NCBI RefSeq assembly: GCF_023715645.1
Contig: NZ_JAMBOP010000007.1
Location: forward strand, 62,001 to 126,000
Source of the DNA: Bacillus cytotoxicus
GTDB lineage: Bacteria > Bacillota > Bacilli > Bacillales > Bacillaceae_G
DNA length: 64,000 bases
Direction: 5' to 3'
The position numbers and the translations under genes are program-made. This document shows, one piece after another, positions 1 through 8,187 of the stretch; positions within the stretch are counted from its first letter, which is position 1, and each line of letters begins with the position of its first letter. The notes under the pieces were generated by a model. That model was not told the DNA's origin. It ran no database searches and saw only the letters and a list, made by a program, of their open reading frames with translations.

Positions 1-126
1 GCCTTTAAGGTTATTTATGACCATGACTTCAGTACATATATATCTACTCTTTCCTTTCTGCTGTTTGCTTCGATTGTTTGCATGATAGTATGTCAAATAA
101 CTTTTAAGCCGGAGGAGTATGTATGA
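1..126 (+). CDS. ABC-2 type transporter permease, C-terminal end only
   Basis: The window opens inside an open frame of 41 codons ending at TGA. Its sequence is hydrophobic (STLSFLLFASIVCMIV) followed by a short charged tail ending KPEEYV, as in the last membrane helix of a permease. The stop overlaps the start of the next gene (GTATGATG), so the two are translationally coupled. By context this is probably the sister permease of the following ABC-2 protein, but too little is present to assign a family from sequence alone. Confidence 0.55.
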   Translation, partial: AFKVIYDHDFSTYISTLSFLLFASIVCMIVCQITFKPEEYV

Positions 127-1109
127 TGAATGTAATTCATTTATTTAAGAATAATTTTAATAGGATTTTAGCCCAAAAAGTGGTTATCATCGTGGCATTT
201 ATAGTTATCCCAATTATGATTGGACTTGCAGTATTTTTTACAGAAAAAACAGATATAAAAGGAAACATAGCTTTTATTTCAAATAATGAACAGAGCATTC
301 CAAAAGATAATAGGATTAAAATTGATGTAATCAATAAAAAACCAGCCATTTCAGATCTTCTTTCGGGAAAGTATATTGCTATTGTGGAAGGGGGAAATAA
401 TGGAAACTATGATATAACAACTTTAAAAAACAAAGATGATAAAAAAATTATAGAAACCTTCTTTAAAACAGGTGAAATTGCAGGAAGCAAGCAAGTAGAA
501 AACAAGAAAAGAGGTGTTGGAACAAACGTTTTAGGATTTATTTTAATGATCCTTTTCATGCAAGGTGTTGCATTGATAACCCTTTATACAGAGGACAGAG
601 ATAAAAAAACCTTCAAGCGTGTATTAACGGCACCGGTAAGTGAAAGGCAATACATTTTTGCACATGGAATTTTTACATTTTTAGGTCTTTATATACCGTC
701 ATATTTAGCACTCGTTATCACAAAGAGTGCTTTTAAGGTAGACATCGGATTTAGTTATGGAATGTTGGCGATATTAATTGGAATTCTTTGTGCCCTCGCA
801 ACGGCATTAGCTTTATTCATTGCAACAATTATTGAACATAACTACTCTGTAGTGGCCAGTGGAATTTATGTTATAACTTGTATATTATCAGGCTGCTATA
901 TTTCTTTTACAGGGGAAAATACAGTTTTAAATAAGATTTGTAGCGTTTTACCACAAAAATCATACATGACGCTGGTTCAAGGAATAGAAAAGGGACATGA
1001 CCTATTAGAATTTAAAGGTCAGTTTATATATTTACTTACTTGGATTGTTGTACTCTGGCTCTTGGGAAGTATGATTACTAAAAGGAAAATTAAGCAAGGG
1101 ATGTATTAA
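123..1109 (+). CDS. ABC-2 type transporter permease
   Basis: A 328-residue membrane protein: one N-terminal helix (about residues 20-40), a loop of about 100 residues outside the membrane rich in Lys and Asn, then five or six helices from about residue 135 to 320. This is the usual plan of ABC-2 permeases (YhgE/DrrB-like). The segment EDRDKKTFKRVLTAPVSERQ between the first two C-terminal helices matches the conserved cytoplasmic loop of the family. The gene starts inside the stop of the preceding permease, so the pair likely forms a two-permease exporter whose ATPase lies upstream, outside the window. The substrate cannot be told; lipids, peptides and antibiotics are all usual for such pairs. 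Confidence 0.75.
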   Translation: MMNVIHLFKNNFNRILAQKVVIIVAFIVIPIMIGLAVFFTEKTDIKGNIAFISNNEQSIPKDNRIKIDVINKKPAISDLLSGKYIAIVEGGNNGNYDITTLKNKDDKKIIETFFKTGEIAGSKQVENKKRGVGTNVLGFILMILFMQGVALITLYTEDRDKKTFKRVLTAPVSERQYIFAHGIFTFLGLYIPSYLALVITKSAFKVDIGFSYGMLAILIGILCALATALALFIATIIEHNYSVVASGIYVITCILSGCYISFTGENTVLNKICSVLPQKSYMTLVQGIEKGHDLLEFKGQFIYLLTWIVVLWLLGSMITKRKIKQGMY

Positions 1110-1418
1110 CTTTAAATGATTTATAAATCAATTGTAATGAAGAGTACCATTAACAATTATACAAAGAAGCCTTTAAAAACAGCGGTAAAGATTGTTCCAA
1201 AAGAATTTCATAATACGATCGTGGTATAAGCCGTTGTTTATAAAGAAAAGCTTCCTCATCGTAGCTGACACTTATTTATGACTTTGAAGGTGCTTGAAGA
1301 AGGCAGAAGGTTCAGCCTGTGGATATGTTTTTGCATACAATACATGTGGAGTGTGTGCTGGGTTGGAGATGAAATAAGAGCTGCCTTTATAGCCATTAAG
1401 TTGAGAAGAGGATATAAA
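1110..1418. other. Intergenic stretch, no convincing gene
   Basis: About 310 bases between the permease and a strong hairpin. Short open frames here lack ribosome sites. The sequence has a mosaic look (for example AAAACAGCGGTAAAGATT near 1175, which resembles a stretch near 3370) and may be decayed coding DNA belonging to the scar that holds the IS element. Confidence 0.4.
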
Positions 1419-1466
1419 AAAATCCCCCCCTTATTTAGTGTGTAACTAAATAAGGGGGGGGATTTT
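1419..1466. terminator. Strong bidirectional hairpin terminator
   Basis: An inverted repeat pairs ATCCCCCCCTTATTTAG with CTAAATAAGGGGGGGGAT around a 7-base loop, with T-runs on the outer side of both arms. The stem contains an unusual run of seven C against eight G. It probably ends the ABC-2 permease transcript. Confidence 0.8.
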
Positions 1467-1731
1467 TGTTTTGAATTCAATTATCTCTTCAAAAGACTAG
1501 ATATTATTCTTGGATACACTTAAACAAATTTTCACATGGAAATTTGAATAAAGTAGAGAAATGATAACCGAAAATTGTAACGAGATAGCTACTCTTTCCA
1601 CATAGTTAATTAAATTTGTCATTATTAAATAATTTACATTCCACTTTGTTTAGGAATTTATCATTTACAACTAAAAATATTATGTATGTATCTTGCCAAG
1701 TTTAAAGGTTATCACTAGACAATCATACATA

Positions 1732-2903
1732 TATATAACTGACTAGTTTCTTCATCTTCTGTGCTTACTCTCTCAAAATCTTGTCCATACTGTTTCCAAG
1801 GACAAGAAAAAGGAGCGGATTATGAATGAAACGTTTAACGATTACAAATACACATGGTCTTATGGTTACTGACTTACGAACGCAAGAAAAACAGGAAAGC
1901 AACGCATTTTTTCGCACACGTATTATGGCTGTGCGTCTCGTCATGCAAGGGAAATTAGGCAAAGAAGCAGCAGAGATTTGTGGGATCCATCGTCAGTCCG
2001 TTTCTGAATACGTAAAACGGTTTAATGAAGGTGGTATGGACCTCCTTCTCGAGCGTAAAATGCCACCAGGACGTGCATGTTTTCTAATGGACGACCAACA
2101 ACAGACGCTCAAAGAAATCATTCTAACGAGCACACCGACGGATCAAGGCTTGGGAAGCGCTGTCTCCTGGACTACACCAGTCATTCAGGAATATTTGCGT
2201 CGTACGTATGATGTAGAGATGTCGACTACGGGTATTTTACGCATGCTTTGGAGGTTGAAGTTAAGTTATACCCGTCCGACCTACACGCTCAAGAAGGCAG
2301 ATCCCAAGAAACAGCGTACGTTTCGATATTAAATTACCTTGATTTAAAAAAACTGCTGACCGACGATATGGCTCTTCTCTATCAAGACGAGACGCATGTG
2401 CGAGCGTACCAAAGTCTACACGCTACTTGGTCACAGCGGGGATCGCAAAGACAAATCCCAACTTACGGTCATCATGCCAGCGTAACCATTTTTGGAACAG
2501 TAAACGCTCAAACAGGAGAAGTAGTACACCAGACGGCGTCTTCCTGTAAACAGGAAGACTTTTTGGCATTCCTTGAAGCAATATGAAGATAAGTTTGTGA
2601 TCATGGTAACAGACAACGCCCGCATTCACAAAAGCAAACTCGTACAAAACTTCTTGCATGAACAGAAAGAGCGACTGATGTTAGTATACCTTCCGCCGTA
2701 CTCACCGAATCTGAATCCAATTGAGAGACTGTGGAAATGGTTGAAACAACAGGTCATTGCCAACCGGTTTCATCCTATACAAGCGTCCATTAAAGAATCA
2801 GTACAAGACTTTTTATCAGACATCGCTATCACTCCCCAAGCCGTGCTTCGCCAGCTTGGGTTGCATTAAGCCACATGTCGAAAAGACAAGTCAGTTATAT
2901 ATA
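1732..2903 (+). mobile_element. IS630-family insertion sequence, inactivated
   Basis: About 1.17 kb. The left end reads TATATAACTGACTAGT and the right end, on the opposite strand, TATATAACTGACTTGT, giving imperfect terminal inverted repeats of about 20 bases. Both ends abut TA, the target duplicated by IS630/Tc1-type elements. The interior encodes an IS630-type transposase split over three frames. The element lies directly against a serine recombinase remnant, which suggests it landed in an already mobile or decaying region. Exact ends are uncertain by a few bases because of the surrounding TA repeats. Confidence 0.82.
1826..2869 (+). pseudogene. IS630-family transposase, frameshifted
   Basis: Three segments in order: an N-terminal helix-turn-helix part (1826-2332, with GKEAAEICGIHRQSVSEYVK), a middle part with the first catalytic Asp region (about 2310-2586, LLYQDETHVRAYQS), and the C-terminal part with the last two catalytic positions (2573-2869, VTDNARIHKSK and YSPNLNPIERLWKWLK). 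The first change is a -1 shift near 2320 and could be programmed, as in some IS630 elements. The second, near 2575, looks mutational: the bases TTGAAGCAATA are read as LEAI in one frame and LKQY in the next, as expected if an 11-base direct duplication collapsed. No single intact transposase can be made. Confidence 0.85.
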
Positions 2904-3203
2904 GTCCAGTCTCTTTTCCTTTAAGAAATCAATTTCGATCTCAGTGGTAGTGAGTTCGTTTTGGATTTGACGTTTCTTCGTTTGCAGCTTGTTAATTATG
3001 CTCGCCATAATTGCGTTATCTTGAAAGGACTGAAACAATTCTTTTAAGTCAGTTTGAATAATATGTTGCAGCTCTTTTTCGCGAATGTCTAGTTTGTTCG
3101 TACAAAAAGCTATACCGTTCTTAATGTTTCCACCACAGCAATAGCCCTTTTGATTTGCTTTATACCACATATTAATACAACTTGCGATCTTGATGCAGCT
3201 GTT
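2904..3203 (-). pseudogene. Large serine recombinase, C-terminal fragment
   Basis: The reading frame encodes NMWYKANQKGYCCGG...GIAFCTNKLDIREKELQHII, followed by a charged helical stretch. This is the pattern of the zinc beta-ribbon and coiled-coil of large serine recombinases (phage integrases and cassette recombinases): Cys pairs, then an IREKELEEII-like helix. The N-terminal resolvase domain with the catalytic Ser is absent upstream, where the frame meets a stop, and the other end runs into the right terminus of the IS630 element. It is a dead remnant. Which element it once moved cannot be told. Confidence 0.65.
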
Positions 3204-3206
3204 TTA

Positions 3207-3846
3207 TACCTGAATTTTTTCAATTTATAATTCGCTTAATTAAAAGCATACGTAGTTCCGCCAGTGTATATCGTGACAAGCACCATTGACCGTAGCTAAT
3301 CGAAACGTTTCACCGAACTGTTACTGTAAGAAGTCGTACTCGCTCCTTTAAGGCTCACAATCCGGTCTGAAAACAGCAGTAAAGACTTTTCCTAATGATA
3401 GCTACGTTGATTTTCTGTATCGGCTCAAGTAGCCAGACCTCTTCATTTGTGTGAATTAAGGGCAATCCCACGGTTATTTTGGTTCTAGTTTTCATTCGTG
3501 TTATAACTAACAATGATAGCGTTTTGACAGGGAGTATCGTCTTTGGCCCATTTGAGGGATTTATTTCATTTCTTGTGATATCAATACAACCCTTTTGGGG
3601 ATTTTAGGTAATATTTTATTGTTTCAGTTTATATTAAGTAAGATTGAAGTAAATTTGTTTGAATGTTATTAAATGATGAATTTCACGAGTTTCAATTGCC
3701 TTATATTACAATTGGGATAAAAATGATATATTGGTATAATTTTCATTATAATAATTGTAATATTTTAATGTATTAGGAATTTGTAGTTAGTGTATTATGT
3801 TAGTAGTATTATTCTTCGTAAGAATAAAGTAGGGGGGAAATGAATA
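3207..3846. other. Intergenic stretch, probably decayed DNA
   Basis: About 640 bases without an acceptable gene on either strand. Around 3540-3680 a plus-strand stretch reads as hydrophobic residues in shifting frames, as a decayed membrane-protein gene would, but I cannot name it. The last 150 bases are very AT-rich and should hold the promoter of the next gene, which has the ribosome site AGGGGGGAAA. Confidence 0.35.
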
Positions 3847-4257
3847 ATGAAGAACTTAGAGCAATTTAAAATGTACCTAGAACAACAAGAAATATACATG
3901 GAAGAGTTTAATCCGGAAAATGGAGTTCCTTTTCTTCGTGCCGAGCAAAGTATAGAAAATGGAGGAAACATAACTTTAATAATAGCTTTTTATGAGGTTT
4001 TCGTTGAGGCCTTTGCAACAGACTTTATTAAAGTAGATAATCCATTAAAAAAAGAAAGAGTACTAGAATTAGTAAATGAAATGAATACGAATTTTCGATT
4101 TGTAAAGTTTGTTTTTGAAGATAACATGGTTTATCTCCAAGCTACAAATTTTAATGGTAGTACATTTGTACCAGAAGATGCATTCGAATGTTTAGTGGCT
4201 TTATTAAGAGCGGCGGAGGAAGCGTATCCTAAATTTATGAGAATTATTTGGGGATAA
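3847..4257 (+). CDS. YbjN-like small protein, function unknown
   Basis: A 136-residue acidic, soluble protein with no signal or membrane segment. The order of short helices and strands (MYLEQQEIYMEEFN, then TLIIAFYEVFVEAFATDF, then FRFVKFVFEDNMVYLQAT, then a C-terminal helix ECLVALLRAAEEAYPKFM) fits the YbjN/type III chaperone-like fold, whose members are small adaptor or regulatory proteins. No catalytic residues are evident. It stands alone between the IS scar and a shared terminator. The fold call rests on pattern only. Confidence 0.6.
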   Translation: MKNLEQFKMYLEQQEIYMEEFNPENGVPFLRAEQSIENGGNITLIIAFYEVFVEAFATDFIKVDNPLKKERVLELVNEMNTNFRFVKFVFEDNMVYLQATNFNGSTFVPEDAFECLVALLRAAEEAYPKFMRIIWG

Positions 4258-4442
4258 AAAAACTAATGATTTGCTTGTTTAGTCGTCAATATCAATAAAA
4301 TTACTGAGTAATATGCGAGTGATTATTTTTTCCTTTTGATAATTAGGATAGGCATATTAGGCTGTTGTGGATAGTGGACATGGAAATCTACGTTAAATGA
4401 AGGTATGGGCATGTCAGTAGACGACAGAGATGTTTAATAATA

Positions 4443-4487
4443 ACAAAGAGGCTGTCCAAAAGTGAAACTCTTGGGAAGCCTCTTTGT
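4443..4487. terminator. Bidirectional hairpin terminator
   Basis: ACAAAGAGGCT pairs with AGCCTCTTTGT across a 23-base loop. It lies between the convergent YbjN-like gene and the acetyltransferase gene and can serve both. Confidence 0.7.
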
Positions 4488-4501
4488 ATATAGATTATAT
4501 A

Positions 4502-5197
4502 TTATTTTCCAAACTTCATAACAAAATGTTCATCCATTTTCTCCATCCCACACCCACGATACCCTTCCCCCAGCAACCTTTGCTGCCCAGCAATATCACT
4601 CATAAGAATCCTTTCCCTATTCACCCATTCCTTTTCTCTCTCACCCTGCAACTCTTTCACAAAAACATACCGCATGCTCCCACCATACTTCTCCTTCAAT
4701 GCAGCAACTTCCATCCCTTGCGCAAACTTATCTTTTAAACTAGGAATATTAAACGGCGCAACGGTGCAGCAAACATACTCATAGTCGTGATCAGACTGTT
4801 TTAATTGCTCCATAATCACTTTCGCTAATATTTTTTGAAGCCCGTTTCCACGGTAAAGCGGATGAACATTCGATACTTCTTGATAGATAACACGTGTTAA
4901 TTCTTCACCTGTTAAACCGATATCCAATCCTAAATGGTCTTCATCAAGCGGTGGAACTAAGAGCGCGCGAAAGGCAATGAGTTTTTCGTCTATGAACGCA
5001 CCGATTATGAGGCCATTTCCGCTTAGTATATTTTCAAATTCTTCTACTGTAAGAGGCTGCAGGTTTTCTTTGTTTTCGAGTACTTCAATGACGTCGTCTT
5101 GTACGGATAAGATTTGTTCGATGTGCTTTAAAGATAATGCTGCAACTTTGAATGGTTGCTTCGTTTGTTTTAACGTTCCTTCATAAAGAATGTTCAT
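4502..5197 (-). CDS. GNAT-family N-acyltransferase, probable D-amino acid N-succinyltransferase
   Basis: A 231-residue protein with GNAT features: FEDIL-like first strand, GLIIGAFIDEKLIAFRALLVPP, then VHPLYRGNGLQKILAKVIMEQ, the acyl-CoA pyrophosphate-binding loop (R/Q-x-x-G-x-G/A). I place the start at ATG 5197 because AAAGGAGG precedes it by seven bases; the frame stays open a little further upstream without such a site. It begins 13 bases after the racemase stop, so they form an operon. In Geobacillus kaustophilus a GNAT succinyltransferase, an N-succinylamino acid racemase and an M20 hydrolase convert D- to L-amino acids, and the same three families meet here. The acyl donor is inferred from that context, not from sequence. 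Confidence 0.72.
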   Translation of the reverse strand: MNILYEGTLKQTKQPFKVAALSLKHIEQILSVQDDVIEVLENKENLQPLTVEEFENILSGNGLIIGAFIDEKLIAFRALLVPPLDEDHLGLDIGLTGEELTRVIYQEVSNVHPLYRGNGLQKILAKVIMEQLKQSDHDYEYVCCTVAPFNIPSLKDKFAQGMEVAALKEKYGGSMRYVFVKELQGEREKEWVNRERILMSDIAGQQRLLGEGYRGCGMEKMDEHFVMKFGK

Positions 5198-5210
5198 ATT
5201 GTGGCCTCCT

Positions 5211-6320
5211 TTAACGAACAATGTCTTGAAAAACAGTTAATTCGTTGAGTACATTCTCATCGATATCAACGCCTAGTCCAGGTTTTTCTGTTAAGCGAAT
5301 AAACGGTACATCATAAGAGAGGTTTCCGATATCTTTTGTGAATTTTAATGGCCCTGTTAGTTCGACGCTTGTAATAATTTTTTTGGAAAAAGCAACGTGG
5401 AATCCTGCGGAAGAGGCAACCGATGATTCGACCATTGAACCAATTTGACATTCGATGCCAGCCATTTCTGCTTGGTGGGCTAGTTTGACAGCTGGGTAGA
5501 TTCCGCCGCATTTCATTAGTTTAATGTTTACTTTATCGGCTGCTTGTTGTTGAATAATTTGGCGCATTTCGCGTGGCCCTTTCAATCCTTCGTCAATCAT
5601 AAGGGAAAGATCTGTTTTTGAGCGAATGTAAGCCATTGCGTCTATGTCGTCGGCGATAACAGGCTGTTCAATCCAGTCGATGTCTAAATGCTTCAGAGAA
5701 TGTAATGCAGTTAATGTTGTCGCACTGTTTTTCCAGCCTTGGTTTACGTCAACGCGAATGGTGATTTCATTTCCTACTCGTTCACGTACAGCTTCAATTC
5801 TTTCTACATCTTTTTTTACATCTGTGCCGACTTTCATTTTGAAAGATTGGTATCCTTTGTTCATCATAGAATTTGCTTCTTCTGCCATATTTTTCGGCGT
5901 ATCAATGCTTAACACGTGCGTAATCGGGAACTCTTCATGATAGCGACCGCCAATAAGTTGATACACAGGTTGTCCCAGTTTTTTGCCCATGATGTCAAAG
6001 CAAGAAATATCAATCGCTGCTTTGGCGGTAGGTACACCGTAAATGGTTTGATTCATGATGTCGTGTATTTTCTCGATATTCATTGGATTCTTACCTAGTA
6101 AGGCAGGAGCTATTGTGTGTTTTAAAATATGAAAGGTGCTTTCCAACGTTTCGCCTGTTACATGTTCGTCAGCGACACCTTCTCCGAAACCGACAATGCC
6201 TTCATCTGTTTCGAGTTTTACAATAATGGAAGGCATATCAGGATAAGTACCGTAGCTTACAATAAACGGATTTTGAAGTGGTAAACGAATGGCATAAAGA
6301 TGAATGGCTGTAATTTTCAA
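5211..6320 (-). CDS. N-succinylamino acid racemase (enolase superfamily, MLE subgroup)
   Basis: A 369-residue enolase-superfamily enzyme. The N-terminal capping domain covers residues 1-130. The barrel carries the MLE-subgroup catalytic set: KMK at 161-163, metal ligands at Asp191 (RVDVNQGW), Glu218 (DWIEQP) and Asp243 (MIDEG), and the second acid-base Lys267 (NIKLMKCGG). Alternatives in this subgroup are dipeptide epimerase and o-succinylbenzoate synthase. I recall the B. cereus ATCC 14579 protein BC0371, with the same genomic neighbourhood, being shown to racemise N-succinyl-Arg/Lys. The flanking GNAT and divergent M20 genes support the racemase role. Confidence 0.82.
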   Translation of the reverse strand: MKITAIHLYAIRLPLQNPFIVSYGTYPDMPSIIVKLETDEGIVGFGEGVADEHVTGETLESTFHILKHTIAPALLGKNPMNIEKIHDIMNQTIYGVPTAKAAIDISCFDIMGKKLGQPVYQLIGGRYHEEFPITHVLSIDTPKNMAEEANSMMNKGYQSFKMKVGTDVKKDVERIEAVRERVGNEITIRVDVNQGWKNSATTLTALHSLKHLDIDWIEQPVIADDIDAMAYIRSKTDLSLMIDEGLKGPREMRQIIQQQAADKVNIKLMKCGGIYPAVKLAHQAEMAGIECQIGSMVESSVASSAGFHVAFSKKIITSVELTGPLKFTKDIGNLSYDVPFIRLTEKPGLGVDIDENVLNELTVFQDIVR

Positions 6321-6541
6321 TGAAAAGACCCCTTTCTGTTTACAATGTTTTATGAATATGAGATAGCTGATATGATTTTTTTCTTCCGGTGTTTTCTCAT
6401 ATTATATTTCAAAAGGAAAGCGCGGACAATTATGAATTATCAGTGTTTGTTTCTTGACATTTACAAGAATATTGAATATGTTTTGGGGAAACATGATTGT
6501 TATGAATAAATGATTGCGATGTGAGAAGGGAGAGCACACCG

Positions 6542-7648
6542 TTGAAAAAAGTAGATTTGCAGGATCGTTTAAGCGAGATTTTTCAACATTTACATGAGAA
6601 TCCTGAAGTGAGCTGGAAAGAGTATAATACGACTGCTTATATTACGAAGTTTTTAGAGGCAGAAGGCATTTCTTATAAAACATTTGATGATTGTCCTGGT
6701 GTAATCGCAGAAATGGGGAGCGGGAAACCGGTTGTCGCGGTTCGAGGTGATATGGATGCATTATGGCAAGAAGTAGATGGAGAGTTTAAAGCAAATCATT
6801 CATGCGGTCATGATGCGCATATGACGATTGTGATGGGGCTCATTTTACAGCTAAAACAAGCGAATTGGCAAACAGGAACCGTTCGATTTATTTTCCAGCC
6901 GGCGGAAGAAAAGGGAAGCGGCGCTCTGAAAATGGTGGAGAAAGGTGTTGTGGATGACGTCGATTTCTTATTTGGCATTCACTTGCGACCAATAGAGGAA
7001 TTATCATTGAAGCAAGCAGCTCCATCTATTCGGCACGGAGCAGCTGACTTTTTAGAAGCTCACATAGTTGGAACGGACGCTCACGGTGCGCGTCCGCATC
7101 AAGGTACGAACGCAATTGATGTCGTTACGATGATTAATATGGGATTAAAAAATATATGGTTTTCACCGCAATATTCTTATTCTGTTAAAATGACGAGATG
7201 CCAAGCAGGCGGTGAAAGTTTAAATATCATTCCGGGGAACGCTCATTTTGCTTTAGATGTACGGGCAGAAAACAATAGGTTGTTGGAAGATTTAAAGAAA
7301 AAGATCGAACACGTTATTCAATCAGCTGAATCAATGGGTGTAAAGATTTCTTATGATTGGGTCGATTACGTACCTGGAGCAGTTGTATCAGAAGAAGCAG
7401 AACAATTCCTTCGTAAAGGGATTCTGCAAACATATGGAGTAGAAGGCTGCACCGCACCGCTTCGCACAGCAGGAAGTGATGATTTTCATTATTATACGGT
7501 GAAAAAGCCTCATTTAAAAGCAGTTATGTTAGGATTAGGTGCGGATTTAAAGCCGGGGTTACATCATCCTCACATGACGTTTGATCGATCTTGTATATTA
7601 GATGGCGTAGAAATCTTGAAGCACACGGTATTGGAAGTTTTGAAATAG
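6542..7648 (+). CDS. M20-family metallohydrolase (amidohydrolase), probable N-succinyl-L-amino acid desuccinylase
   Basis: A 368-residue M20 peptidase-type enzyme with two-metal motifs in order: AVRGDMDAL (Asp ligand), HSCGHDAHM (His ligands), QPAEEKGSGA (Glu catalytic base and ligand), then the lid domain with HGARPHQGTNAID, and SDDFHYY near the end. I chose the TTG at 6542 because AAGGGAG lies nine bases upstream; a GTG at 6521 is in frame but overlaps that site. It is transcribed divergently from the racemase operon. M20 members hydrolyse N-acyl amino acids, so it is the natural last step of a succinylation, racemisation and desuccinylation route. Hippuricase or N-acetyl-diaminopimelate deacetylase activity is the main alternative. 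Confidence 0.78.
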   Translation: MKKVDLQDRLSEIFQHLHENPEVSWKEYNTTAYITKFLEAEGISYKTFDDCPGVIAEMGSGKPVVAVRGDMDALWQEVDGEFKANHSCGHDAHMTIVMGLILQLKQANWQTGTVRFIFQPAEEKGSGALKMVEKGVVDDVDFLFGIHLRPIEELSLKQAAPSIRHGAADFLEAHIVGTDAHGARPHQGTNAIDVVTMINMGLKNIWFSPQYSYSVKMTRCQAGGESLNIIPGNAHFALDVRAENNRLLEDLKKKIEHVIQSAESMGVKISYDWVDYVPGAVVSEEAEQFLRKGILQTYGVEGCTAPLRTAGSDDFHYYTVKKPHLKAVMLGLGADLKPGLHHPHMTFDRSCILDGVEILKHTVLEVLK

Positions 7649-7757
7649 TAAGATGTAATAAAAGTAAAAAAACATTCCTCCATTAAAAGGAAGGTACTGA
7701 AAAAGGGATTGCATTGAAAAAATAACACGCATTTTATCAATGCGTTGAAAATAGAAT

Positions 7758-7800
7758 GGGGCCAATCATCTGTATATAGTAGGTGATTGGCTCCTTTTTC
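7758..7800 (+). terminator. Rho-independent terminator
   Basis: GGGCCAATCATC and GGTGATTGGCTCC form a stem followed by TTTTTC. It ends the M20 hydrolase transcript. Confidence 0.75.
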
Positions 7801-7877
7801 TTATGAAGTGGCCTTATTAAAAGAGGATTGTTTTTTCTTGGCTTTTTATACTCTGAAAATTATGAACTTTTTTCTGA

Positions 7878-7893
7878 TATGTAATATTGCATA
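7878..7893 (+). promoter_or_regulatory. PlcR box
   Basis: TATGTAATATTGCATA matches the PlcR consensus TATGNANNNNTNCATA at all ten fixed positions. PlcR is the quorum-sensing activator of secreted virulence factors in the B. cereus group. The box lies 10 bases upstream of a -35 element and about 107 bases upstream of a 26-codon gene. A perfect chance match somewhere in 64 kb of AT-rich DNA is possible; its position just ahead of a promoter makes it credible. Confidence 0.72.
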
Positions 7894-7903
7894 TTGAAAT
7901 GTA

Positions 7904-7932
7904 TTGATATTTTTGTAAGCGCTTACTATAAT
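7904..7932 (+). promoter_or_regulatory. Sigma-A type promoter with cre-like site in the spacer
   Basis: TTGATA (7904-7909), a 17-base spacer and TATAAT (7927-7932) form a near-ideal vegetative promoter. The spacer contains TGTAAGCGCTTACT (7914-7927), a perfect-dyad sequence close to the CcpA consensus TGWAANCGNTNWCA. CcpA bound here would block RNA polymerase, so glucose repression of the peptide transcript is likely if the site is real. Confidence 0.65.
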
Positions 7933-7984
7933 AAGAGTATAAAGATGAAACACATCTTAACACCAAAAAAGAGGAGGAAATCAC

Positions 7985-8065
7985 ATGGCAATCGCAATGG
8001 CAGTTTTAAAATTTTTAGGTGGAATACTTCCATTCGTAGAAGAACTTTTAAAAGCAGTAATGTAA
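7985..8065 (+). CDS. 26-residue amphipathic peptide, PlcR-box gene (phenol-soluble-modulin-like, unrecognised)
   Basis: ATG follows GAGGAGGAAA by an ideal distance. The peptide begins MAIAMAVLKFLGG and ends EELLKAVM. It is hydrophobic with two Lys and two Glu, has no Cys and no cleavable signal, and can form one amphipathic helix broken at a central Gly-Gly and Pro16. Size and composition resemble phenol-soluble modulins and leaderless bacteriocin-like peptides. It has its own promoter, a PlcR box and a double hairpin end, so it is a self-contained transcript of about 250 bases. A diverged copy of the start region lies at 24.2 kb. A membrane-active toxin, a signal peptide, or a regulatory RNA with an incidental frame are the options; the function is not known to me. 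Confidence 0.7.
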   Translation: MAIAMAVLKFLGGILPFVEELLKAVM

Positions 8066-8101
8066 GTTAATTATTCCGCAATTATTTATAAAAATTATCA
8101 T

Positions 8102-8148
8102 ACAAATGATCTGTATAGCAAAAATGAATTGTTGTGCAGATCATTTGT
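8102..8148 (+). other. Stable hairpin in the 3' region of the peptide transcript
   Basis: ACAAATGATCTG (8102-8113) and CAGATCATTTGT (8137-8148) are perfectly complementary over 12 bases with a 23-base loop. There is no T-run, so it is not itself a terminator. It may stabilise the mRNA or be an RNA element in its own right. Confidence 0.6.
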
Positions 8149-8154
8149 GTGAGC

Positions 8155-8187
8155 AAAGTCCCTTTATAAAATGAAGGGACTTTTTTT
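8155..8187 (+). terminator. Rho-independent terminator of the peptide transcript
   Basis: AAAGTCCCTT and AAGGGACTTT enclose a short AT loop and are followed by a run of T. This is a strong intrinsic terminator 90 bases after the peptide stop. Confidence 0.85.

Noticed and set aside
1256-1480. 74-codon minus-strand frame after the permease gene
   Set aside because: It spans the long C/G-run hairpin and lacks a ribosome site; its residues show no family pattern.
4484-4738. 84-codon plus-strand frame starting near 4484
   Set aside because: It is antisense to the acetyltransferase gene and begins in the shared terminator.
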